Virus record (IMG/VR): IMGVR_UViG_3300032315_000774
Location: 1 to 64,000 of that record
Length of the DNA stretch: 64,000 nucleotides
From: a virus
Direction: 5' to 3' (one strand)
Position numbers and translations under genes: made by a program. Positions within the stretch are counted from its first letter, which is position 1, and each line of letters opens with the position of its first letter. Below the pieces are notes generated by a model that saw only the letters and a program-made list of their open reading frames with translations, did not search any database and was not told the origin of the DNA. This document shows, piece after piece, positions 18,362 through 26,632 of this stretch.

Positions 18362-18628
18362 TCACCTCTTCGAGAAGGCCCGTTCGATACGGGCCAGCGT
18401 GTTCTCGTCCAGCCGCGCGAGCGCGACCTTCTTACCGTCGAGCGCGGCGTTGACGTCGGCAAGCGTCAACAGACGCCAGTCTGCACCGACAAGGACGTCA
18501 CACACGCGCACGAAGGCGGAAACCTGCTCCAGGGTGACGCCGTACAGCTCTTGGATGTACGCGTCGTTGAAGCACATGTCTTGCCGCGCGGCCGTCAGCC
18601 CGGCGAACTGCTTCTTGGTCAGCTTCAT
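18362..18628 (-). CDS. Hypothetical protein (88 aa)
   Basis: ATG at 18628, 11 nt after element 4 and overlapping the upstream TGA (GCATGA). Contains LTKKQFAGLTAARQDMCFND and DVNAALDGKKVALARLDENT. Small, helical, no recognised domain. Confidence 0.65.
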   Translation of the reverse strand: MKLTKKQFAGLTAARQDMCFNDAYIQELYGVTLEQVSAFVRVCDVLVGADWRLLTLADVNAALDGKKVALARLDENTLARIERAFSKR

Positions 18629-18837
18629 GCCTTGGATCTCTTCACTTCGCATGCCAACTCGTACGCCTTGTACGCGGCAGCGGCCTCGGCTCGCGCCTGA
18701 CGAGTGACCTTCCACGCTTCGATCGCGTCGGCCTCCGTCGTCGCCTGGACGATGCGCAAGGCGATCTCGCGCGCCTCTTCGTTCTTCGCACGCCACGCAC
18801 AGAAGGCTTTATGAGCACGCTCCTTCTTCGTCGACAT
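18625..18837 (-). CDS. Small Ala/Arg-rich helical protein
   Basis: 70 aa from ATG at 18837 (MSTKKERAHKAFCAWRAKN). A long charged helix with many Ala, Arg and Glu. The C-terminal LACEVKRSKA comes from variant element 4. A strong hairpin lies upstream of the gene. Confidence 0.6.
   Translation of the reverse strand: MSTKKERAHKAFCAWRAKNEEAREIALRIVQATTEADAIEAWKVTRQARAEAAAAYKAYELACEVKRSKA
18640..18657 (-). promoter_or_regulatory. Start-associated element 4 (variant)
   Basis: TTGGCATGCGAAGTGAAG, with one C-to-T change; the upstream protein therefore ends LACEVK plus RSKA. ATG after 11 nt. Confidence 0.75.
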
Positions 18838-18855
18838 GATGTCCTTACCTCCACC

Positions 18856-18888
18856 GACGCACGGGAGGCGTAGTGCCTCCCGTGCGTC
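18856..18888 (-). terminator. Hairpin, 14-bp perfect stem
   Basis: The arms GACGCACGGGAGGC and GCCTCCCGTGCGTC pair perfectly around a 5-nt loop, just after the stop of the 293-aa gene. There is no clear T-tract, so it may act as a factor-assisted terminator or as an RNA-stability element. Confidence 0.6.
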
Positions 18889-18897
18889 GTGCATGCA

Positions 18898-19779
18898 TCA
18901 GGCGCCAGCTTCGTCGCGGAGCGCGACCCGGTTCTCGGCCTCGATGCCGAACACTGAGCGCGCACAGTCGCTGCCGACCCAGATCGAGCGGGGCTGCTTG
19001 TCGCTGGTCACGACCACCGGGACCCAGTTGGCGGCGTTCGTAATGCGATGCCCGCACGCGTGGCAGCACGAGTACCGCGACGCGAAACGGCTGGTGTTGT
19101 GCTTGGTGCTCTCGGGCCACTTCAGCGTCGGCCGCCACGACCCGCCACCGTCAGGCACCAGCTCGATCTCGGGCATCGAGATCTCCGCCTCGGAAGCCTT
19201 CACAAACCCCATGTCCTGAAGCGTCGCCGTGATCGTCGGCGACACACCCAGCAGCGTGAACACCGGCTTCGGTCGCTGCGCGTCGAGCGCCTCGAACGTC
19301 TGCGCGACCAGCTGCGCGTCGTCGCGACGCGCGAAGATCTCATCGAAGAGCTTCGCCACTGCGCCCTTGTCCTTGTCCTTCTCGATCTCGTCGATCACCG
19401 CGTTCCGCACGAACGCAAGGTCCCCCTCGAAGTCCTGCCCGTCGTAGCGCACTCGCACCCGAGCGAGGTAAAACACACCGTAGGTTGCGGCCATGTCCAC
19501 AGTGTGGACGAGGTCTTGACACGCAGGCTGATCGCGCTGCCACTCCCAGCCCTTGCGACGCAAGCGATCCAGAGCCTTGAGCATCGCGCCGCCCATACGG
19601 CCGTTCGCGAGCTTCTTGCTGAGGGCAGCCCGCAGCTGCCGGGAGGTGTGCTCCTCCCAGTAGCCCTGGGTGACGGACTGAGCGTACGCCGCACGGAGCG
19701 TGGCGTACTTCGCCTGCTCCTTCGCAGGCAGGAAGGTGGCCAGGTTGTCGGAGGCGGTGAGGATGGTGTTGGTGTCCAT
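18898..19779 (-). CDS. Conserved hypothetical protein with treble-clef-like Cys motif
   Basis: 293 aa. The helical N-terminal two thirds (AKYATLRAAYAQSV, LDRLRRKGWEW) is followed by a C-terminal cysteine cluster: CCHACGHRI, then WVGSDCARSVFGI. This ending resembles large-phage proteins of unknown function that bind zinc. The start ATG is 12 nt from element 5, and a hairpin follows the stop. Confidence 0.65.
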   Translation of the reverse strand: MDTNTILTASDNLATFLPAKEQAKYATLRAAYAQSVTQGYWEEHTSRQLRAALSKKLANGRMGGAMLKALDRLRRKGWEWQRDQPACQDLVHTVDMAATYGVFYLARVRVRYDGQDFEGDLAFVRNAVIDEIEKDKDKGAVAKLFDEIFARRDDAQLVAQTFEALDAQRPKPVFTLLGVSPTITATLQDMGFVKASEAEISMPEIELVPDGGGSWRPTLKWPESTKHNTSRFASRYSCCHACGHRITNAANWVPVVVTSDKQPRSIWVGSDCARSVFGIEAENRVALRDEAGA

Positions 19780-19791
19780 GCCCTACTTCTA

Positions 19792-19809
19792 CTTCACTTC
19801 GCGTGCCAA
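19792..19809 (-). promoter_or_regulatory. Start-associated element 5
   Basis: Perfect core, 12 nt from the ATG at 19779. The upstream gene stops 5 bp before the core, so no tail is added. Confidence 0.8.
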
Positions 19810-19814
19810 CATCT

Positions 19815-20516
19815 TCACTGCTTGGGCTGTGAGAGGTGAGCGAGCGACCCCCGCACAGGATGGGGCTTGGTGTGGTCTTCGGCCTGAGCGAGTGCCGTGG
19901 CCAACTTCTCGATCTTCTGCTGAGCCTGAGCGACCGCTTCTTCGATGCGCTCCTCGATCTCGCTGACGTCGAGCGGGAGCGTCATACCGCCCGTCCACTC
20001 TTGGACCACGACCATGTCGAGAACTTCGACCTCGACACACATCACGATGGTGTTCTCAGTTGCGTGCTCGATCGCACGCAGGAAGCAGCGCTTCTGGTCG
20101 CGTTGCTCCTGAGACCAGACGCCCCGAGACATGCCGCTGGGTTTCCAGGTGACGCCATCGCTGACCGTCACCCACGCACCGAACACGCGGCTGTAGATCG
20201 TGTCGTGCGAGACTGCATGGCACGCGCGTGCGGTGCTGTCTTCACTCGCATGAACGAACGTCAGCTCTCCCGCCTCGAAGAGATCGGTGGCTTCGTCCTC
20301 TTCCAGCTTCACGTAGACCTGCACAGGCAGTAGACCGATCGTTCGGTCACACAGATGCTTGCGTGTGCGTGGACGCTCCTCGTTCACGACGCGGCACAGA
20401 TGCGCCGCTTGCGCATCGTTCTTCTGTCGCCAGGCAGTCTTCGCCTGGCACATCGCATTCCGAGGACTGTTACCCTCAGAACGGAACTTGATGTAGTCGG
20501 AGTACAGAGCGCTCAC
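19815..20516 (-). CDS. Hypothetical protein (233 aa)
   Basis: GTG start at 20516, 11 nt after element 6 and overlapping the upstream TGA as GTGA. The Arg/Cys-containing N-terminal part (NAMCQAKTAWRQKNDAQAAH) includes a few spaced cysteines; the centre is beta-rich (VQVYVKLEEDEATDLFEAGE); the C-terminus is a coiled coil (SEIEERIEEAVAQAQQKIEK). No function recognised. Confidence 0.65.
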   Translation of the reverse strand: MSALYSDYIKFRSEGNSPRNAMCQAKTAWRQKNDAQAAHLCRVVNEERPRTRKHLCDRTIGLLPVQVYVKLEEDEATDLFEAGELTFVHASEDSTARACHAVSHDTIYSRVFGAWVTVSDGVTWKPSGMSRGVWSQEQRDQKRCFLRAIEHATENTIVMCVEVEVLDMVVVQEWTGGMTLPLDVSEIEERIEEAVAQAQQKIEKLATALAQAEDHTKPHPVRGSLAHLSQPKQ

Positions 20517-20761
20517 GCCTGCTCCTTCTTCACTTCGCGTGCCAGGCGCGCGAGCGACCGCCACATGGCATGCAGCTCGCGCTCGTTGGCGTCCCACCAA
20601 CCAGCCGCTCGCGCATCTGCGTGCAGGGCAAAGTTCGGCCGCGATACCACCTCGCGAAGGTCGTCGACTTCTGTGCGAAGGAGATACGCACACGCCTCCA
20701 GCGACAGGTTGTCGGTCTGCCACGTGATCTCGGGCATGTTCTCTGGACGCTTCGCGTTCAT
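20513..20761 (-). CDS. Hypothetical protein (82 aa), LAREVKKEQA end
   Basis: ATG at 20761, 11 nt after element 7. Contains LEACAYLLRTEVDDLREVVS and AAGWWDANERELHAMW. The C-terminal ten residues come from reading element 6 and its Shine-Dalgarno; the same ten residues end the protein at 47.0-47.3 kb. Confidence 0.65.
   Translation of the reverse strand: MNAKRPENMPEITWQTDNLSLEACAYLLRTEVDDLREVVSRPNFALHADARAAGWWDANERELHAMWRSLARLAREVKKEQA
20528..20545 (-). promoter_or_regulatory. Start-associated element 6
   Basis: CTGGCACGCGAAGTGAAG followed by AAGGAG, a good Shine-Dalgarno, and GTG after 11 nt. The upstream product ends LAREVKKEQA. Confidence 0.85.
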
Positions 20762-20769
20762 GCGCTCCG

Positions 20770-21555
20770 CTACTTCACTTCGCGTGCCGACTCCTCACTG
20801 CTTCTTTTCACTCTCTTGAAGAAGTTCTCTCTGCGAAGCCACAACGCGGCGGCCTGCGCTTCTTCGTGGCGCTCCCCTTCAGACATGGGCTCTAGCGTGA
20901 AATCGCGAACCTCCAGCTCTAGTTGAGCTTTGACCTGCTCACAGATGTGGCACAAGCCCGCCTTTGGAACTTCTCGCTTGCAACGCGAGCACACATAGTG
21001 CGGCGCAGACCGAAACTTCAAGATCTCAGCTTTGGCACTGACGAGGTCTGTCGTCACACCTGTTTTCGTGAACTCCTTGTCGTTCACATGCCGCGCCCAC
21101 CATACGAAAACGAAAGCACCTGCAGCGTTCTCGTGGCACTCGACTGAAGCGTGAGGATCGGAGAGTCGCTTAGGCTCCCATTTCCCATTCTCGTCCATGT
21201 CAGCAAAGCTCGTCATCTTCATGGTGCCGTCCTTTTCGAGAGGCGCACTTGCTGAGAGTTCGCTCGCTTTTCTAGCGAGCCATACGCTTGGCTTTGACCA
21301 CATATCGCGTATCTCTTGCGATTTATGCTTGTCGCTCACGGTCGCTTCTACACCGATGGCATGAAGAGCTGTTGCCTTTGCTTCTTTCAGACCGTGAGCT
21401 TTCGTAACAAGTTCGCCGTCGACTACTACAGACCACAATCCTGTGTGTCGTTCTCCTCGCTTGTAGGCAGCGACCTCTAAGACTCGACCGTTGACTGTGG
21501 TTGTGAGTCCTGGCCCTTTACGACACCAAGCTACACTGTCTGTCTTCGCCTTCAT
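20770..21555 (-). CDS. Hypothetical protein with zinc-ribbon-like motif, SAREVK end
   Basis: 261 aa. The N-terminus is beta-rich (GLTTTVNGRVLEVAAYKRGE). A Cys motif CSRCKREVPKAGLCHIC at about residues 190-206 looks like a C2-C2 zinc ribbon. The basic C-terminal helix is capped by SAREVK from element 7. It may bind nucleic acid, but no family was recognised. Confidence 0.65.
   Translation of the reverse strand: MKAKTDSVAWCRKGPGLTTTVNGRVLEVAAYKRGERHTGLWSVVVDGELVTKAHGLKEAKATALHAIGVEATVSDKHKSQEIRDMWSKPSVWLARKASELSASAPLEKDGTMKMTSFADMDENGKWEPKRLSDPHASVECHENAAGAFVFVWWARHVNDKEFTKTGVTTDLVSAKAEILKFRSAPHYVCSRCKREVPKAGLCHICEQVKAQLELEVRDFTLEPMSEGERHEEAQAAALWLRRENFFKRVKRSSEESAREVK
20773..20790 (-). promoter_or_regulatory. 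Start-associated element 7
   Basis: TCGGCACGCGAAGTGAAG (first bases differ), TAG stop, then ATG after 11 nt. The upstream product ends ESAREVK. Confidence 0.8.
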
Positions 21556-21556
21556 G

Positions 21557-21805
21557 TCAGTCCTCTAGCTTTTCTCCGGTCTCCGGGTCGAAGCCTTCGC
21601 GCTGAGCTTGCTGTCGAAACGCGTCGAGCACCGGCCGCCACGTACGCCCGTCGACCCACCGCGCGGTGTGTATCAGCTCCAGCGCGCGTGACCACTCGCC
21701 GCGCAGCGCGTGCGTGTATGCGTCGGCAGCGCAGTCCCATGCTTCAGCCTCACCTTCAGGCATCTCGACGCAGCGCGCTTCGATGAGGTCTGCAAGATGC
21801 TGCAC
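21557..21805 (-). CDS. Hypothetical protein (82 aa)
   Basis: Acidic helical protein (MQHLADLIEARCVEMPEGEA, then DAFRQQAQREGFDPETGE). It ends 1 bp before the 261-aa gene. No domain recognised. Confidence 0.65.
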   Translation of the reverse strand: MQHLADLIEARCVEMPEGEAEAWDCAADAYTHALRGEWSRALELIHTARWVDGRTWRPVLDAFRQQAQREGFDPETGEKLED

Positions 21806-21808
21806 GGC

Positions 21809-21982
21809 TCAGCCCGCCTGCACGTAGAACGCGCAAAAGCCTCTCTGGTCGCACCACATCCGTTCGACACGCCAGCCGTCAGGGCACGACTTCGCGAGCA
21901 GCAAAGCCGCACCAGGACGCACGACCGTGACCGCGAGCTGGCGGTCGTCGGACACGTGTGTCAGCCACACTTCATCGCTCAT
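21809..21982 (-). CDS. Small hypothetical protein (57 aa)
   Basis: The frame runs from ATG at 21982, overlapping the upstream TGA as ATGA, to TGA at 21809. The product starts MSDEVWLTHVSDDRQLAVTV and ends FCAFYVQAG, with three cysteines. The overlap at its start, the small gap to the next gene at 21805 and the sensible amino-acid pattern support it as a real gene. Confidence 0.65.
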   Translation of the reverse strand: MSDEVWLTHVSDDRQLAVTVVRPGAALLLAKSCPDGWRVERMWCDQRGFCAFYVQAG

Positions 21983-23049
21983 CGTTCGCTCTTGCGCAGC
22001 TTGTTCGGGACGATCGTCTGGTGCCGCCAGTGGTCGTTGGTCTGCACGTGGTTAGCGCGCACGTACTTCGCGACGCGCGAACCGAACTGGTCTCGCGTGA
22101 ACGACCCTGCAGGCCGCACGACGTAGCCTTCGTGCTCGCCCTCGTCTGCTTTGATCGGCACGTTTTCGAGACCACGCAAAAGCAGCTTGTGGATGCTTTC
22201 CTGCATCGAGACAGCTGCTGCCACGGACTTCGACAGCACCGGCACCGTGTGCAGCCCGAGAAGCGACGCCCACTCGACGGTGTCGGCCCACGACAAGCAC
22301 TCGTTGTCGATCCAGATCGAGAAGACGAGGAAGAACGACGGCAGCTCGCTGTAGCCGATGCTGTGCTTGGCGTACAAGTTCTCGCCGCAGATCCGCATGT
22401 TCGGTGGGATGTCGTGGCAGATCGAGGCCCAGAGACTCTTGATCCACGCGCGGTCAGGCGTCGCTCGATCGCTGTCGACCGACCGTGCGTGTACGTGGTC
22501 GCGATACAGCGTCGTGTTCTCGCCATCGAGCTTCAGTGTGGAGATGATGGTTCGGCTGAGCAGCTCAGTCGCTTGTGGCACAGTGAGGCGCTTGTCGTCG
22601 CTGGTCGCGCCTGGCGACCAGGGAAGATGCGGCGTGCGTGGATACTTCACCCACGACACGAACACGTCGGGATCGTCGTGGCCGCGCACGATGCGCGCGT
22701 GTGCCTCGGTCGCGTAGAGCGGCCCCTTGAAGCGACGACGCCCGTCGACGTACGCGTTGCCCCACTTATCGTACCGCGAGTCCGCGTCGAGCGACGGCGG
22801 CAGCAACACGCTCTTGATGCCAGCGTGCAGACGCAGCTCTTCGCAGCTGACTTCAGTCGATTCGGCCTTCACGTGGCAGCTCGCGCAAAGGCTCACACCG
22901 TTGTCGAGGTAGTAGCCGCCATCGTCCCACAGCTTGCGCTCAATGATGTGGTGCGCGTCGACGGCCGGTGCTGCACACACCACGCACGTCTGCTTGTCGC
23001 GCGCGAACACGCGCTCGCGGAAGTGGTCTCTCGTCAGCAGTGTCGTCAT
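21979..23049 (-). CDS. HNH endonuclease fused to RNA ligase
   Basis: 356 aa. Residues 1-75 carry an HNH core: C22-C25, HH 34-35, then C55-C58. From about residue 165 the protein is a covalent nucleotidyltransferase: motif I KLDGEN at 173-178 (K173 the likely AMP-accepting lysine), ICGENLYAKHSI and FFLVFSIWIDNECLSW as the motif III region, motif IV EGYVVRP at 307, and a motif V-like SRVAKYVR at 324-331. RNA ligases of this type seal breaks, often in cleaved tRNA. The fused HNH could cut or simply bind nucleic acid. Confidence 0.82.
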   Translation of the reverse strand: MTTLLTRDHFRERVFARDKQTCVVCAAPAVDAHHIIERKLWDDGGYYLDNGVSLCASCHVKAESTEVSCEELRLHAGIKSVLLPPSLDADSRYDKWGNAYVDGRRRFKGPLYATEAHARIVRGHDDPDVFVSWVKYPRTPHLPWSPGATSDDKRLTVPQATELLSRTIISTLKLDGENTTLYRDHVHARSVDSDRATPDRAWIKSLWASICHDIPPNMRICGENLYAKHSIGYSELPSFFLVFSIWIDNECLSWADTVEWASLLGLHTVPVLSKSVAAAVSMQESIHKLLLRGLENVPIKADEGEHEGYVVRPAGSFTRDQFGSRVAKYVRANHVQTNDHWRHQTIVPNKLRKSER

Positions 23050-23513
23050 GACTTCTTCTCGTCCAGCCGCTCGAACGCAGCTGCAAGGATCTTGGCGTCG
23101 TCAACACGAGCGAGCACCTTGTCAAGAGCGCGTCGGACTGTCTCTTTGTACTCCTCCACCATGCAGGCGACCTCTTCTTCCGTCATACGATGAGCGAGCG
23201 GACGATAGCGCATCGGCTTGTTCGCTGGCCGATGCACGAAGCGCTCGGGGTAGCGCTCCAGCACCATCTCGACGAGCATGTCATTTTCGACACGTCGCGC
23301 TGTGCTCCAGTCGACTGAAGGAAGATCGCGCTCACGGAACGAGCCGTCCAGCTCGACGCGGATGAAGACCACCCGGTTGTGATCGTATCGCAGCTCGACA
23401 CCCGTCGCTTCGAAGATCCAAGCCGTGCGTCGCATGACGCGTCGTACGCGGAGGGCCGCAGCGTCGAGCACGTTGCGCTTGTCGTCGAATCGAAACGTGA
23501 TGACCTTGGCCAT
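23046..23513 (-). CDS. Hypothetical protein (155 aa)
   Basis: ATG at 23513 (MAKVITFRFDDKRNVLDAAA), 2 bp from the upstream TAA; its TGA overlaps the next ATG. An N-terminal beta part (VELRYDHNRVVFIRVELDGS) is followed by long charged helices. No motif of known function. Confidence 0.65.
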   Translation of the reverse strand: MAKVITFRFDDKRNVLDAAALRVRRVMRRTAWIFEATGVELRYDHNRVVFIRVELDGSFRERDLPSVDWSTARRVENDMLVEMVLERYPERFVHRPANKPMRYRPLAHRMTEEEVACMVEEYKETVRRALDKVLARVDDAKILAAAFERLDEKKS

Positions 23514-23515
23514 AT

Positions 23516-23914
23516 TTACTCCGCGCAGTGTCGCCGAAACTCTACGATCTTGTCCCGAATGCGCTCCCAGACACGCGGGTCGACACGTGCGATGAGCACG
23601 AAGTCGTCGCACGTCAGAGGGTCCGTGTTATCGCCCCAGTCCGCGCGCACCACGTAGTCGACGATCTGTGCGTAACGGTCCTGCGTGGGCTCGTCGCTCG
23701 TCGCCGCTACGACCCACCGTGGCTCGGGGGACCAGTCTTCGACCGGCGTCACCGGCTCCGCGTCGCCCACGTAGCTGAGCGCATGCCCCAGCTCGTGGTA
23801 CAGGTCGGCCACCGTCAGCCCGACGACCATGTCTTCCCTCTGTTGAGGTAGGCGGCCCAGACGGGCGTCGTAGCCCAGGAAGCGAAGAAATCGGATGACG
23901 ACGTTCGCGTTCAC
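23516..23914 (-). CDS. Putative zinc metallopeptidase (HELGH)
   Basis: 132 aa. DLYHELGHALSYVGD contains HExxH (HELGH at about 40-44), with acidic residues downstream (DDFVLIARVDPRVWERIRDK). Too short for a typical protease with a clear third ligand; Asp or Glu in the C-terminal half could supply it. The substrate is unknown. It overlaps the neighbouring gene by 4 bp. Confidence 0.55.
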   Translation of the reverse strand: MNANVVIRFLRFLGYDARLGRLPQQREDMVVGLTVADLYHELGHALSYVGDAEPVTPVEDWSPEPRWVVAATSDEPTQDRYAQIVDYVVRADWGDNTDPLTCDDFVLIARVDPRVWERIRDKIVEFRRHCAE

Positions 23915-24222
23915 GCGGTGACTCCTACGGTATGGAGACGCGGCTCAGCGTAGCGCAGCACGAACACGAAGCGCGACGGCTCGAAGAGCTTTGCTTGTGC
24001 TGCGAGCATGCCGCGCACGACCTTGTCGTCGAGACCGAACCGCGCCCGCCACGCATCGGTGGCGAGCGCGTCGAACGTCCCTTCGGACGAGTACGGCACC
24101 TCGTACGTCGAAGACTTCTCCAGGCTCGTGAGGCACAGGAGCAGCAAGCGCACGTGCGTCTCGAACACGATCGGCTCGCGCCAAGCGAACACGTCGAAGC
24201 TCTTGAACGCAGGCTCGTTCAT
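23911..24222 (-). CDS. Hypothetical protein (103 aa)
   Basis: ATG at 24222 overlaps the upstream TGA. Contains FETHVRLLLLCLTSLEKSST and VVRGMLAAQAKLFEPSRFVF. The hydrophobic stretch is amphipathic rather than clearly membrane spanning. No domain recognised. Confidence 0.62.
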   Translation of the reverse strand: MNEPAFKSFDVFAWREPIVFETHVRLLLLCLTSLEKSSTYEVPYSSEGTFDALATDAWRARFGLDDKVVRGMLAAQAKLFEPSRFVFVLRYAEPRLHTVGVTA

Positions 24223-24419
24223 GACTCCTCCACTGAGAACACGCTGTCCGCGACGAAGTGCTCGCGGAACACGGCACTGAAGCACAGGCCACTGTGGCCC
24301 GGTTCGAGCGAGCAGTGCCGGTTCATGTCCCTTCTGTAGTTGGCACACGTCAACACCGGGTTCGGTGGCGGAGGCGTCGGCGTCGCCCGCTGCACGTGGT
24401 TCTTGCGTCGTCCCATCAC
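24219..24419 (-). CDS. Small Cys/His-rich protein (66 aa)
   Basis: Begins MMGRRKNHVQRATPTPPPPN, a basic, Pro-rich tail, then CANYRRDMNRHCSLEPGHSG and LC, which fits a small zinc finger of the C..HC..H..C type. Likely cytosolic and possibly nucleic-acid or protein binding. Confidence 0.6.
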   Translation of the reverse strand: MMGRRKNHVQRATPTPPPPNPVLTCANYRRDMNRHCSLEPGHSGLCFSAVFREHFVADSVFSVEES

Positions 24420-24886
24420 ACCACCTCCGCCGCCTGAGCGGCCTGCGTGTTGCGCTCGATGCTCACGTCGAGCTTGGCGGTGACGCGGCCCGCCACCTCG
24501 ACGCGGGGCGCGTTCTCGACGATCTCGTCCTGGATCGTCTGGATCGTCTGCTCCAGCTCATATTCCTTGACGAGCTGCTCCCGCATCTCGTCGTTGAGCC
24601 GAGCCGACTCGCGCAGCACGTCGCGAAGCAGGAGCTTCGCCGTCTCGCGCGTGATCCCTGCACGCTTGAGCAACACCGCCACGGTACCCAGGTTCAGCAG
24701 GCGGCTCGTCGGCCGCTGCGTGTAGCCGACACCGCGCTTGACGACGCCCGTCACACGGACGGTGAGATCCACCGACGCCGAGGAGCCCTCGGCGATCTCG
24801 GTCTTCTTGCGCTCCATGAGCGCGTCGCCGACCAGCGCGTAGAGCGCCGCCAGCTCGAAGGAGGTCAGGTCGTTCAGCGTAGCCAT
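24416..24886 (-). CDS. Hypothetical protein (156 aa)
   Basis: ATG at 24886, 11 nt after element 8. Central beta region (SASVDLTVRVTGVVKRGVGY) flanked by helices (TRETAKLLLRDVLRESARLN; ELEQTIQTIQDEIVENA). No function recognised. Confidence 0.68.
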   Translation of the reverse strand: MATLNDLTSFELAALYALVGDALMERKKTEIAEGSSASVDLTVRVTGVVKRGVGYTQRPTSRLLNLGTVAVLLKRAGITRETAKLLLRDVLRESARLNDEMREQLVKEYELEQTIQTIQDEIVENAPRVEVAGRVTAKLDVSIERNTQAAQAAEVV

Positions 24887-24897
24887 GCCTCTCGCTA

Positions 24898-24915
24898 CTT
24901 CACTTCGCGTGCCAA
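24898..24915 (-). promoter_or_regulatory. Start-associated element 8
   Basis: Perfect core directly after the upstream TAG, followed by TAG and ATG 11 nt later. Not read by the upstream gene, which shows the DNA is kept without the peptide. Confidence 0.85.
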
Positions 24916-25476
24916 CTACGAGGCGCGAAACCTCGGAAGCTCAGGCAGATCGTTTGACTTGACAGTCTTGGCCAGGTCGAGGAAGCACTGCGCACCGAGC
25001 ATGTATTCGAGGATGTCTCGGTTGCAACGACACTGCGTGTAGTTCTCGAATGCCGTTCGTGAATCGATGGACGCGTTTCGATGCTCCGCCCAGTCTTCGA
25101 ACGGCGTCTCGACGGTTGTCGCAGCATCCTTCACAAGCGCAAACAAGATCTGCTCTGACGTTGGCAATCTTGCGCCTTGCAAGTGGACTTGCCACGGCAT
25201 CGTGATCGCGTGCCGGTTGTTTCGTATCGTGACGCTCATGTGCACAGCGAGACTTGCCCCCTGGAACTTGAGGGTTGGCACAGAGATGACCATCCGAAGC
25301 CCAGAGCTGTAAGTCTCCTTGACCAGACGCAGCCACCAGTGCGTGACGCGCCCGAGGCCGATGGCTCGGTGCACGAGGTCGTCGGAGCGCAGGTCTCCCA
25401 GATGCACGGAGAGATCCGGTTGCGCCTTCTCCTTCTCGAAGGCCGCTTGGTCGAAAGCTGCAGGCTCGTAGTTCAT
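24916..25476 (-). CDS. Hypothetical protein (186 aa)
   Basis: Starts MNYEPAAFDQAAFEKEKAQP; beta-rich middle (GLRMVISVPTLKFQGASLAV), C-terminal Cys-containing helix (CRCNRDILEYMLGAQCFLDL). It ends immediately before element 8. A 4-bp overlap joins it to the upstream gene. Confidence 0.65.
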   Translation of the reverse strand: MNYEPAAFDQAAFEKEKAQPDLSVHLGDLRSDDLVHRAIGLGRVTHWWLRLVKETYSSGLRMVISVPTLKFQGASLAVHMSVTIRNNRHAITMPWQVHLQGARLPTSEQILFALVKDAATTVETPFEDWAEHRNASIDSRTAFENYTQCRCNRDILEYMLGAQCFLDLAKTVKSNDLPELPRFRAS

Positions 25477-25964
25477 GTGTTCCTCCTCTTCACCGCCTCC
25501 AAGAAGCGGTCAGCGCCTTCGACCAGATGCTCGTCAGTGTTCACATCGTCGAACTGCGAGAACTTGAGCATGTTCACCAAGTACGCGGCTCGGTCGTAGT
25601 TCTTGGCTCGAATCGCTGCGATGAGCGAGCCTTCGAGCCGTTCGACTTGCCCTCGGTACTTGTTGCGGTTGCGCTCTCGCCAGTCGGTTTCCAGAGCCGT
25701 CGCCGCAGCTTCCGCTTCGCTGACGTGAACGATGTCGTGCTTGACCGTCCGATACATCTTCGTCGTCTTGATGACCTTGAGCTTGAGCGGATGCAAGATC
25801 ACGACGTCCGCCGCACGACACGCAGCTTCTCGTGTCTGGATGAAGCTCTGAGGTTCGCGTCGAACCAGCGGGAACGTGATCGTGAGGGTCCCAGCTCCGT
25901 CTTGGAGCTTCCCTCGGAACACGATCCCTTCGATCTTTATCTCGAACTGCACTCGGACGTTCAT
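25473..25964 (-). CDS. Hypothetical protein (163 aa)
   Basis: MNVRVQFEIKIEGIVFRGKL opens a beta-strand domain; a helical C-terminus follows (SLIAAIRAKNYDRAAYLVNM). Both ends overlap neighbours by 4 bp. No family recognised. Confidence 0.65.
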   Translation of the reverse strand: MNVRVQFEIKIEGIVFRGKLQDGAGTLTITFPLVRREPQSFIQTREAACRAADVVILHPLKLKVIKTTKMYRTVKHDIVHVSEAEAAATALETDWRERNRNKYRGQVERLEGSLIAAIRAKNYDRAAYLVNMLKFSQFDDVNTDEHLVEGADRFLEAVKRRNT

Positions 25965-26416
25965 ACAGGCTCCTTCCAGTCGTTCGCCAGCATGCGCACG
26001 AACTCGTTGCGGGCTTCAGGATCGGTCGTGTAGTCGAGGACGTGCACGTGGCAGCGCGTGTCGCAGACGCGGTCCTGGAATCGCCAGTGAAAGTTGGTGA
26101 AGCACTTGCCGTGTAGCTCCGGATTCTTCGGCAAGTCGAGCACCAGCTTGTCGTCGAGGAACGCGCGCAACGTCAGCAGTCGTTGTCGACCGTCCACGAC
26201 ACTGCGGTTCCCGTGCGCGTCCTCGACGACGAAGAACGGCGGCAGCGGTACGCGCATCAGCATCGACTGGATCAGACGCGACTGCTTCTGCAGATTCCAC
26301 GTCGGAGCGTGAGGCTCTTCTCGATCAGCCAAGTACACGATGCCACCTCGAAGCTCACGTACGAACTCGTCTGCGGACATCGTCGTGCTGCGAAAGGTCA
26401 GCTCATCGAGCTTCAT
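25961..26416 (-). CDS. DUF262/GmrSD-N-like (ParB-fold) protein
   Basis: 151 aa from ATG at 26416. VVDGRQRLLTLRAFLDD matches the DGQQR-type signature of DUF262 domains, preceded by WNLQKQSRLIQSMLMRVPLP as in that family. Full GmrS/D enzymes are much longer; here only the N-terminal NTP-binding-like domain is present, so activity alone is uncertain. It overlaps the upstream gene by 14 bp. Confidence 0.7.
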   Translation of the reverse strand: MKLDELTFRSTTMSADEFVRELRGGIVYLADREEPHAPTWNLQKQSRLIQSMLMRVPLPPFFVVEDAHGNRSVVDGRQRLLTLRAFLDDKLVLDLPKNPELHGKCFTNFHWRFQDRVCDTRCHVHVLDYTTDPEARNEFVRMLANDWKEPV

Positions 26417-26630
26417 GGTCGTCCTTCTTCCACGACACGCGGCAGTGGGCAACGGGAGCGCTCCCGAAGCGGTTGTGGCGAACGACGCGCACCTCGATGC
26501 TGTTCTCGGTGCGTGTCGTGTCGATGGGCTCGATGTCGAGCGTGGCGTTTGTCTTCTGCACACGCCACGAGAGTGCACCCAGCGCGCACGCTTCGTAGGT
26601 CCGACCCTCGCGCTCGCGTGCTTCGAGCAC
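26403..26630 (-). CDS. Hypothetical protein (75 aa)
   Basis: GTG start at 26630, immediately 3' of a strong hairpin and without an obvious Shine-Dalgarno. Beta-rich: TNATLDIEPIDTTRTENSIE, then VRVVRHNRFG. The stop lies inside the next gene's first codons. The exact start is uncertain. Confidence 0.5.
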   Translation of the reverse strand: MLEAREREGRTYEACALGALSWRVQKTNATLDIEPIDTTRTENSIEVRVVRHNRFGSAPVAHCRVSWKKDDHEAR

Positions 26631-26632
26631 GA

